From contig CAZFPK010000060.1 of NCBI GenBank assembly GCA_964521025.1, positions 1 to 17,620 of the forward strand: DNA of 17,620 nucleotides. The letters are read 5' to 3'. The position numbers were made by a program, and so were the translations under genes. The stretch is from DRTC01 sp964521025. GTDB taxonomy: Bacteria > Cloacimonadota > Cloacimonadia > Cloacimonadales > TCS61. The notes under the pieces were generated by a model, which did no database searches, was not told the DNA's origin, and saw only the letters and a list, made by a program, of their open reading frames with translations. This document shows positions 8,022 through 13,881 of the stretch, in pieces (positions within the stretch are counted from its first letter, which is position 1; each line of letters opens with the position of its first letter).

Positions 8022-8154
8022 TGCTAAATTCTAACATTCATGGATTACTCGAGCAAACTGATTTAATACATCAATAGAAGGATTGTTCCAGCTAAATTTC
8101 TTCATTATTTAAGAATTCGGTTTGCTGTATTAATTCAATAAGTGAAGGATAAAC

Positions 8155-8865
8155 ATGCTGCTCATTTATAATACCATTATCGATGAAGTCAAAAAAAAGA
8201 AGTACGATAAAGTTTTTTCCAGAATTTTCAATGATTTGAATTATGGATTTCAAATAAGATATTTGGATAAAGATCTTTCAGATGTTGTTCTATCTTTTTT
8301 TAGTCATCTCTTGGTCACAGGTTCGGAATTATTTGCATCGGAAGAAAACAAAGAGAATGATAAAGTAACGGGAGTGATTCGTCATTTTGTAAAGAAAGAA
8401 AAAGCGATTTTAGGAATCTGTTACGGTCATCAAATGCTGGCAAAAACGATTTCAGGAAAACAGGTCTGCCGGAAAAGAAAAGAACCGGAATTCGGCTGGA
8501 AAAAGGTGGAAATAAAATCCAAACCGCTTTTTAGAGGAATTTCAAATCCAGTTTTCTATGAATCGCATTATGATGAGCTCTATAATTTAGGTGAAGATTA
8601 TCAAATCATCGCGACAAATAGTGATTGTCCAATTCAGGCATTTCAATATAAGAATTATCCGATATGGGGAGTTCAATTCCATCCGGAAGTTGATTATGAA
8701 ACTGGAGAAGCATCTCTGCAGCAAAGGTTTAAGGAATTTCCCGATGAGAAAAAACATTATGTGAACGAGATGGAAGATGCCCGGAACTTCGATCAACGTT
8801 TGAAGATTTTCGAGAATTTTGTAGTCCTATCGTCCCGGAAGGAAAATAAAGTTGAAAACCATTGA
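8155..8865 (+). CDS. Class-I (type 1) glutamine amidotransferase domain protein
   Basis: A 236-residue stand-alone GATase1 protein. The nucleophile elbow GICYGHQ places Cys89, and VQFHPEVD gives His176 and Glu178, so the catalytic triad is complete. VTGSELFA near residue 55 and YESHYDEL near 138 match the glutaminase fold of GMP-synthase-like GATases. There is no synthetase partner next to it, so it may act on a small molecule such as a gamma-glutamyl compound; the acceptor is unknown. AAGGA at 8145-8149 precedes the ATG. The C-terminus after residue 180 (about 55 residues, charged) is longer than the bare domain. The gap 8022-8154 has only a weak inverted repeat. Confidence 0.85.
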   Translation: MLLIYNTIIDEVKKKKYDKVFSRIFNDLNYGFQIRYLDKDLSDVVLSFFSHLLVTGSELFASEENKENDKVTGVIRHFVKKEKAILGICYGHQMLAKTISGKQVCRKRKEPEFGWKKVEIKSKPLFRGISNPVFYESHYDELYNLGEDYQIIATNSDCPIQAFQYKNYPIWGVQFHPEVDYETGEASLQQRFKEFPDEKKHYVNEMEDARNFDQRLKIFENFVVLSSRKENKVENH

Positions 8866-8894
8866 AATGGTTCTGGTCGATGTATTTGTTTCTT

Positions 8895-8918
8895 TACACC
8901 CGATTAAAATCGGGTGTA
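8895..8918. repeat. Perfect 11-bp-arm hairpin
   Basis: TACACCCGATT, AA loop, AATCGGGTGTA: eleven perfect base pairs with a 2-base loop. It begins 29 bases after the amidotransferase stop. No T-tract follows, so it is more likely a dispersed hairpin or RNA-stabilising element than a classical terminator. Confidence 0.6.
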
Positions 8919-8949
8919 GTTCTGAAATCAGGAAAGGAAACCAGATTAG

Positions 8950-8969
8950 CACCATAATTCATTATGGTG
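8950..8969. repeat. Hairpin with TC loop
   Basis: CACCATAAT, TC, ATTATGGTG: nine perfect base pairs, second of three consecutive small palindromes in this gap. Confidence 0.55.
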
Positions 8970-8994
8970 AAGAATAGTTCGGAAAATGTCTTCT

Positions 8995-9015
8995 AACTAT
9001 TTCAATAGTTTTTTT
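8995..9015 (+). terminator. Candidate rho-independent terminator
   Basis: AACTATT, TC, AATAGTT forms a 7-bp stem whose 3' end merges into a run of seven T (9009-9015). The stem is AT-rich and thus weak, but position fits termination of transcription from the amidotransferase gene. Confidence 0.4.
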
Positions 9016-9057
9016 ATCGAAATAAAAATTGTGTTTTCTTATGAAATTTGGAAACAA

Positions 9058-9102
9058 GAGATTCCCCTTCTCTTTTTAAGAGAAGGGATTAGGGGATGAG
9101 TT
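9058..9102 (+). repeat. Family C intergenic repeat, right half, carrying a ribosome binding site
   Basis: It contains TTCCCCTTCTCTTTTTAA, AGAAGGGATT and AGGGGATGAGTT, shared with 11846-11952 and 13281-13445. The AGGGGA at 9091-9096 lies seven bases before the ATG of the CBM9-like gene and acts as its Shine-Dalgarno sequence. Confidence 0.65.
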
Positions 9103-9103
9103 A

Positions 9104-10183
9104 ATGAAAAAGTTGTTTATCGTTGTATCAATTTTAATTTCATTTACAATTGAAGCCCAAAAACCTTATGAGGATTATCTTCCAGAACCGCAAATTGAAT
9201 TCAATCCCAAAAAATATGTCTGTTATCGTTCTGAAAAACCGCTGACAATCGATGGCAAAATGACTGAAAATAGCTGGCAGAAAGCAGATTGGACAGATTT
9301 TTTCATCGATATCGAAGGAAATTCCAAACCAGAACCTTATTTTCAAACCAGAGTGAAAATGCTTTGGGATGACGATTATTTCTATTTCGGTTGCGAAATG
9401 GAAGAACCGCATATCTGGGCAAAATTGAAGGAAAGAGATTCCGTTATCTTTTATGACAATGACTTCGAGATCTTCATCGATCCTGACGGCGATACACACA
9501 ATTATTACGAACTCGAGATGAATGCATTCAATACGGTTTGGGATTTGTTTTTATCCAAACCGTATCGTGATCAGGGATGCAAAGTTTTAGATTCCTGGGA
9601 TATTCAAGGTTTAAAATCTGCTGTTTATATCGACGGCACTTTAAATGATCCATCCGATATCGATAAAGGTTGGTCTGTCGAAGTTGCAATTCCCTGGAAA
9701 GTTCTGGAAGAATGTACGAATTCCTGTCCACCAAAACAGGGAAAGCAGTGGAGAGCGAATTTTTCCCGAGTGCAATGGGAAACTGAAATTATCGACGGAA
9801 AATATGAAAAGATCGAAGGAAAGCGGGAACACAACTGGGTTTGGAGTCCGCAAGGCTTGATTAATATGCACTATCCGGAAATGTGGGGATTCGTGCAATT
9901 CTCGAACAAAATCGTAGGAACAGGTAAAGATGAATTTATCTGGAATCCTGCTGAAGATGCAAAATGGATTTTACGGCAAATCTATTACAAAGAACGGACA
10001 TATTTCTTTCAGAATGGGAAATTTGCCGATAATATCGAAGACCCGGAACTCGATATAATGGAAGTGAAAGGATATCTTTGGCCTCCCGAGATTTTTACTA
10101 CTCCAACTTTTTTTAAAGTAATCCTGACCTCGTCAAATAAGATAGATAAATTCCATATTTCTTATGATGGGAGGAGTTGGTAA
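9104..10183 (+). CDS. Secreted carbohydrate-binding family 9-like protein
   Basis: A 359-residue exported protein: signal peptide residues 1-18 (cleavage after IEA). Residues about 40-245 match the CBM9/DOMON-like sugar-binding fold found in many secreted bacterial proteins: PLTIDGKMTENSWQKADWT, VKMLWDDDYFYFGCEMEEPHIWA, the acidic DNDFEIFIDPDGDTHNYYELEMNA-type stretch, WSVEVAIPW and WRANFSRVQW. The remainder (about 270-359) is a conserved tail of unknown role ending ISYDGRSW. It probably binds or processes glycans in the periplasm or outside, in line with GH13 and GH130 genes upstream, but no catalytic residues can be named. Its ribosome binding site is supplied by a dispersed repeat. Confidence 0.85.
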   Translation: MKKLFIVVSILISFTIEAQKPYEDYLPEPQIEFNPKKYVCYRSEKPLTIDGKMTENSWQKADWTDFFIDIEGNSKPEPYFQTRVKMLWDDDYFYFGCEMEEPHIWAKLKERDSVIFYDNDFEIFIDPDGDTHNYYELEMNAFNTVWDLFLSKPYRDQGCKVLDSWDIQGLKSAVYIDGTLNDPSDIDKGWSVEVAIPWKVLEECTNSCPPKQGKQWRANFSRVQWETEIIDGKYEKIEGKREHNWVWSPQGLINMHYPEMWGFVQFSNKIVGTGKDEFIWNPAEDAKWILRQIYYKERTYFFQNGKFADNIEDPELDIMEVKGYLWPPEIFTTPTFFKVILTSSNKIDKFHISYDGRSW

Positions 10184-10184
10184 T

Positions 10185-10272
10185 AAAAAACTTGCGTTAA
10201 ACCTGCTTTAGCAAGTCTTGACTTAAGTTTTTTCTTCATTTCCTTTATAGGAAAAAGGACTAGCAGGTTTTA
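10185..10272. repeat. Nested inverted repeats after the CBM9-like gene
   Basis: AAAAAACTT (10185-10193) pairs with AAGTTTTTT (10225-10233); within it CTTGC pairs with GCAAG. A second, mutually exclusive pairing joins TAAACCTGCT (10198-10207) to AGCAGGTTTTA (10262-10272). The first structure ends in TTTTTT and could terminate transcription of the upstream gene. Confidence 0.5.
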
Positions 10273-10286
10273 GCTTCAGTTATTAA

Positions 10287-10481
10287 ATGTTAAAAATGCA
10301 TATACATTTTTCAAATTTCAAAAAAATCGTGCCGGCAAATATCAAAGCATTTATGAATTATTATGAAGTTAAAAAAGTTTTTATCCTGACTAAAAACCAG
10401 GAAGATAAGGTCATCTATAAAGATAAAGAAATAATTTTCCTGCCTTTGATCCTGGCGATGAATATCGATTTTGGAATATAA
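10287..10481 (+). pseudogene. C-terminal remnant of a DUF4143-type ATPase
   Basis: A 64-codon frame whose product (FKKIVPANIKAF, then VFILTKNQ, KDKEIIFLPLILAM) resembles the extreme C-terminus of the AAA-ATPase/DUF4143 family, where a nuclease-like fold ends with a Lys-Ile-x-Phe-x-Pro-Leu segment. An in-frame TAA lies directly before the ATG and there is no ribosome binding site, so the N-terminal ATPase part is missing. It is almost certainly not expressed as a functional protein. The identification rests on pattern memory of a short fragment. Confidence 0.55.
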
Positions 10482-10482
10482 C

Positions 10483-10526
10483 AGGACTCGACTTGCTACG
10501 ACCGCGGGGAGTGCGAGTTGAGTCCT
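10483..10526. repeat. REP-like palindrome, family A, copy 2
   Basis: AGGACTCGACTTGC (10483-10496) and GCGAGTTGAGTCCT (10513-10526) pair over all 14 positions when two G.T wobbles are counted, with a 16-base G+C-rich loop. It shares GGACTCGACTT and GAGTTGAG with 5109-5145 and starts two bases after the DUF4143 remnant. Confidence 0.65.
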
Positions 10527-10569
10527 AATGAAAAATAAGTGATCAATCTGCTGCAATTCACTTAATAAA

Positions 10570-10618
10570 CTTTGCGAAACTTATCTTCAAACTTTTCTCC
10601 ATAAGAAGTTTCGCCAAG
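10570..10618. repeat. Inverted repeat, family B, copy 1
   Basis: CTTTGCGAAACTT (10570-10582) pairs with AAGTTTCGCCAAG (10606-10618) with one mismatch, around a 23-base spacer. It resembles 13183-13233 in arms and in TTATCTTC after the left arm. A 32-codon minus-strand frame runs through it (10562-10660) but is likely just the repeat. Confidence 0.55.
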
Positions 10619-10704
10619 ATAAAAGTTACCGTGCTGTGTCTGATAATATCTTTGTAAAAATTAGGAGAAAGAATTTTTTAAAGTGGGAATTTTCGCAAGT
10701 GATC

Positions 10705-10743
10705 CTACCTCACCAAAATAAAATTCTCTATTCTTACCTCTCC
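10705..10743 (-). pseudogene. 3' tail remnant of a FlgD/type-IX-like cargo gene
   Basis: Read on the minus strand in a frame different from the opine-dehydrogenase gene, these bases give GEVRIENFILVR and then TAG (10707-10705). The C1A protease at 13882 ends IKKFILLR and TAG. The nucleotides agree at 20 of 23 positions over the last codons, and similarity continues past the stop as (C)TTGCGAAAATT. It seems to be the end of a lost secreted-protein gene, overlapping the last bases of the dehydrogenase gene. Confidence 0.5.
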
Positions 10744-11822
10744 CCGGTTTCGGCAAAATGCCTGATTCCTTCCGCTCCTAAACCTTTAAGACCGAGATTT
10801 TCGAGAGACCTTCCGCCTTTTCTAAAATCGGTTTTCATCATCGAGTTTGCGATCTCGATAAAACTCGTACAAAGCGGAGTCGGAATATTAAATTCTTTTC
10901 CGAGGCTTTCATAGGGAACTAATCCGGTCGGCAGGTCTTCCATAATCAATCTTGTTTTCATGGAATTCGGAGCGGTTATCTTTCTGTAAGCTTCGTTGGA
11001 ACGGACTTTTTGCCATAATTCATCACCTTCGGTCGGATAAGCAGTCGCAAAGAAATCGCTGATAGTGATCGGTTGAATCCCAAGAGCTTCTGCCAGTCTG
11101 CATCTTTCCGCATCGAGAGCTTCCACGATCGCAGAGACAGAGGGAGTAAATCCTTCCCAGTAATAGAGAAAATCTTCTTTGGCTTCTATCCTGCCGGTGT
11201 TCAAAAGAGTTACCGGTGGATGAACCGTCGCATTTAGATTGTCGAGACTCGTTTTGAGAACGCTCGGAGCTTTGACCGGAGTCGGATAAATATCGAAAAG
11301 TAATTGGGCTTTGGAAAATCCTGCGTTTGCCGGAAATATGGAAATGGGTAAACTGCTTTTTATACCAGAGACATGAACTTCGGCAGGACCTGCTAACCTG
11401 CAAGTCAGGAGCGATGTTTGGATCTCTCCGATCAGGACTTTTGTATTTATGCCTTTCTCTCGAAGTGTATTATAAAACTCGAAAGCACCGAAAGTATGTC
11501 CCGGGTGAAGCATGATCAGTTGACCCGGTTCTAATAACTCTCCGATTTTCCGGGCAATATCTGCATGACTCGATGCAGGAACCGTAACCATGATCATATC
11601 ACTTCCCGGAATCACATCCTCAAAATCATAAGATGCGACTTCGAGTTTTGCTAATCCCTGTACGACTCCAGTCAGTTTAATTCCTCCCCGCGCATTGATA
11701 TCATCGATCTTGGTGTGCGTCCGGTTTTGGATGCTGACCTGATAACCTTCCAGGGCAAAATGCCCGGCCATTGCCTGCCCGAGATTGCCGGCTCCGATAA
11801 CTGCTATTCTTTCTTTTTTCAT
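10734..11822 (-). CDS. NAD(P)-dependent octopine/nopaline (opine) dehydrogenase family protein
   Basis: A 362-residue cytoplasmic oxidoreductase. The N-terminal Rossmann fold shows IAVIGAGNLGQAMAGHFALEGYQV, with the glycine-rich loop at residues 10-15, and MVTVPASSHADIA near 90. The C-terminal helical Octopine_DH domain has NATVHPPVTLLNTG, whose His201 matches the catalytic histidine of the family, and AERCRLAEALGI. Family members reductively join a 2-oxo acid to an amino acid to form an opine, or run the reverse. The ATG at 11822 is chosen over the upstream TTG 11852 because AGGAG is spaced six bases from it. It lies 205 bp after the epimerase gene with a repeat between, so co-transcription is possible. 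Substrates are unknown. Confidence 0.85.
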   Translation of the reverse strand: MKKERIAVIGAGNLGQAMAGHFALEGYQVSIQNRTHTKIDDINARGGIKLTGVVQGLAKLEVASYDFEDVIPGSDMIMVTVPASSHADIARKIGELLEPGQLIMLHPGHTFGAFEFYNTLREKGINTKVLIGEIQTSLLTCRLAGPAEVHVSGIKSSLPISIFPANAGFSKAQLLFDIYPTPVKAPSVLKTSLDNLNATVHPPVTLLNTGRIEAKEDFLYYWEGFTPSVSAIVEALDAERCRLAEALGIQPITISDFFATAYPTEGDELWQKVRSNEAYRKITAPNSMKTRLIMEDLPTGLVPYESLGKEFNIPTPLCTSFIEIANSMMKTDFRKGGRSLENLGLKGLGAEGIRHFAETGER

Positions 11823-11845
11823 CTGGTTCTCCTTTTTTATTACTA

Positions 11846-11952
11846 AACTCACCCTCGGTCTCTCTCTTGAAAAGAGAGGAAAGATTTCGTTCCCCTTCTC
11901 TTTGTAAAAAAAATGGGTCTTTAGTCCGACGAAGACGGATAGGGGATGAGTT
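11846..11952. repeat. Family C intergenic repeat, full-length copy
   Basis: Starts AACTCACCCTCGGTC, continues CTCTCTTGAAAAGAGAGG, then TTCCCCTTCTCTTTGTAA, an internal GTCTTTAGTCCGACGAAGAC hairpin-like insert, and ends AGGGGATGAGTT. The outer ends are inverted (AACTCACCC against GGGATGAGTT). The other copies are at 9058-9102 and 13281-13445. It looks like a small non-autonomous palindromic element. Confidence 0.6.
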
Positions 11953-12027
11953 ATCTGTTCATCAATAAATTTACTCTAATTCTACAGAATTTTTTCTTCT
12001 TTAAATGAATATCCGTTCTTTTTTCTT

Positions 12028-13155
12028 TCAACTAATTTTCAGAAAATCCTTCATATATTTCTGCAATTTTTTTTCATCGAGAGAAACACCCAATCCCGGT
12101 TTTTGGGGAACAGCAACAACCGAATAGGAAATATTTTCAGCGAAATCCGTTATATCATCCGTCATACGCAGCACCGAACCATAAGCATGTCCGGTATTTG
12201 TTAAATTCGGTAAAGTCGCAGCGAGCTGGAGAGAGGCTGCTTGCGAAATGCCAAATTCGAGCATACTGTTCATCAAACATCTTATCCCGTTTTTTTGAGC
12301 AAGATCGGTGATCGCCCGGGATTTGCTCAAACCTCCGTTCTTGGAAACTTTAATGCTGAAAACATCGACAGCACCGGTTTCGACTAATTTTTTTGCATCC
12401 TGGAGGGAAACAATACTTTCATCCGCACTGATGAGAATACCGGAAGAACTCCGGATAGTTTTCAAAGCATTTATATTTTCCCGTTCCACTGGTTGTTCGA
12501 TAATTGCCGGAGGAAAATCTCTTACTCCGTCCACAAATTGGTGAGTTTCCTCGATCGTCCAACCCTGGTTAGCATCGATAAAAATCACTATTTTTTCGTC
12601 AAATTTCTTTTTTGCAGAGATCATTCTTTTTATTTCCTGCGGAATGGGAAGAGCACCCATTTTTATCATCACTCCGAAATATTTTTTCCTGATAAGTTCC
12701 TCGATAGCGATTGCATCTTCCACGGGAGTTCCGCTGCCGATAGCGATGAATAGAGGAATTTTTTGTTGTTGTAGTTTTCCTAAAAAATTATGAACAGGTA
12801 AATTTTCCGATTTTCCTTTGATATCGAAAAGAGCCATGTTTATCGCTCCTCGAGCCAACAGGTTTCCTTGAATTTTTCGATCGAGCTCCGTTTCGATTTC
12901 GAAAATATCAACCGGATTTTTACCGATGATCAAAGGTGCGATTTTATCTCTGATTACTATCATCACAGATTCGTAAGTTTCGGTCGTAAAAGGAATCAAC
13001 GGATCCGCTTCACCCAGACCGATGATTCCTTTATCGGTAAAAATTTTTGTAATAACAGCGTGTGCATGCGTAACTGTTCCGTATTTTCTGGAAAGTTTGT
13101 ATGGTTTTGCCAGCGGAATAGAAATATGGTTGAGTTCGATTTTTGTTATTTTCAT
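12028..13155 (-). CDS. Enolase-superfamily MR/MLE protein (dipeptide epimerase or cycloisomerase-like)
   Basis: A 375-residue protein of the muconate-lactonizing subgroup, with the usual N-terminal capping domain (GLGEADP near residue 47) and a TIM barrel. Metal ligands fit Asp194 (FIDANQGW), Glu220 (IIEQPV) and Asp245 (SADES). The acid/base lysines are Lys165 on strand 2 (MIKMG) and Lys269 on strand 6 (FSIKVSKNGGL). The first lysine of the usual KxK motif is Met163 here. The family abstracts a proton alpha to a carboxylate; dipeptide epimerase, succinylbenzoate synthase-like and cycloisomerase activities share this pattern, and neighbours (protease, opine dehydrogenase) make an amino-acid or dipeptide substrate the best guess. 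AAGGA precedes the ATG by seven bases. Confidence 0.85.
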   Translation of the reverse strand: MKITKIELNHISIPLAKPYKLSRKYGTVTHAHAVITKIFTDKGIIGLGEADPLIPFTTETYESVMIVIRDKIAPLIIGKNPVDIFEIETELDRKIQGNLLARGAINMALFDIKGKSENLPVHNFLGKLQQQKIPLFIAIGSGTPVEDAIAIEELIRKKYFGVMIKMGALPIPQEIKRMISAKKKFDEKIVIFIDANQGWTIEETHQFVDGVRDFPPAIIEQPVERENINALKTIRSSSGILISADESIVSLQDAKKLVETGAVDVFSIKVSKNGGLSKSRAITDLAQKNGIRCLMNSMLEFGISQAASLQLAATLPNLTNTGHAYGSVLRMTDDITDFAENISYSVVAVPQKPGLGVSLDEKKLQKYMKDFLKIS

Positions 13156-13182
13156 TTGAAAATCCTTTTATTTAAACTTCGA

Positions 13183-13233
13183 CTTTGCGGAAATTATCTT
13201 CCCTGAAAATTCAAGTGTAGAACTTCCGTAAAG
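13183..13233. repeat. Inverted repeat, family B, copy 2
   Basis: CTTTGCGGAA (13183-13192) and TTCCGTAAAG (13224-13233) pair at 9 of 10 positions, and TTATCTTC follows the left arm as in copy 1 at 10570. It lies just upstream of the epimerase gene and could affect its leader. Confidence 0.5.
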
Positions 13234-13280
13234 ATCCGACTTGAGATAATCTCTTGTTGATCGTTAGGACTAATCAGTAA

Positions 13281-13445
13281 ATTCACCTCCGATCCCTCTC
13301 TTGAAACCTCTTTAATTCTCCCCGGCAACTGCCGGAGAGACAGATTTGACTTTTTGAGATTATAAGAGAGGGGATAATTCGGAAGAACGAATCTCTTTAT
13401 CCATCAGGTTTTCCCCTCATTGTCAAAGAGGGATTAGGGGAGTTT
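13281..13445. repeat. Family C intergenic repeat, diverged copy with internal insert
   Basis: The left end ATTCACCTCCGATC, then CCTCTCTTGAAA, matches the left part of 11846-11952, and the right end TTCCCCTCATTGTCAAAGAG, then GGATTAGGGGAGTTT, matches its right part. About 100 bases separate the halves, including a GC-rich hairpin TCTCCCCGGCA / TGCCGGAGAGA. The surrounding 13156-13535 stretch holds no supported gene. Confidence 0.55.
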
Positions 13446-13535
13446 GTGATCGAAAAACAGACTTTACGGTTAGGCGCTTAAAAACCAAACTTACCAACAA
13501 GTTGTCGTGAAAATTCATTTCTATAATTTCAGAAT

Positions 13536-13755
13536 AACTCTGAAAGAGTTAAATTTTAACACCCATAAGAGAATCTTGTGGAAAGCGTATAAATGATGAA
13601 AGCAACTCCGAAGGAGTTGAATAAAATGGGAATGAACATCTTCGGTTATTAAAGTCCTGTGGACGTTTGCAGTCAATCCTTTCAGGATTGTTTTCCCAGA
13701 ATCTCTTTTCCAGAGATTCCATCTCCGGCTATTAATATTTAATCCTTTCTGGATT
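13536..13755. repeat. Cluster of six micro-palindromes
   Basis: Short stem-loops lie in a row: AACTCTGAAAGAGTT (13536-13550), CAACTCCGAAGGAGTTG (13603-13619), GTCCTGTGGAC (13654-13664), CAATCCTTTCAGGATTG (13674-13690), arms GAATCTCT/AGAGATTC (13699-13719) and AATCCTTTCTGGATT (13741-13755). Five of the six have TTC or GAA in the loop. No convincing gene occupies 13156-13881. Confidence 0.65.
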
Positions 13756-13881
13756 TTAAAGATAAATCCCATTTGAAAAATGGTCTTTTTTTAAAAACTT
13801 GTTTTTGAAGAAAATTAGACACTAATTGTTACCTCCAGCAGAGATTTTGAAAGAATTCCTCTAAAAAAATTTTCGCAAAGT

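Noticed and set aside
8052..8126. Imperfect inverted repeat AGCAAACTGATTT / AATTCGGTTTGCT between ogt and the amidotransferase
   Set aside because: Two mismatches in thirteen and a spacer of about 50 bases with no T-tract; not strong enough to call.
10562..10660. Minus-strand 32-codon frame ending RKVY
   Set aside because: It has no start or ribosome binding site and coincides with the family B inverted repeat, so the reading frame is probably incidental.
13536..13755. CRISPR array
   Set aside because: The palindromes are not identical direct repeats, spacing is irregular and no cas genes are present.
13521..13772. 83-codon minus-strand open frame
   Set aside because: It spans the micro-palindrome cluster and has no ribosome binding site or protein-like composition.
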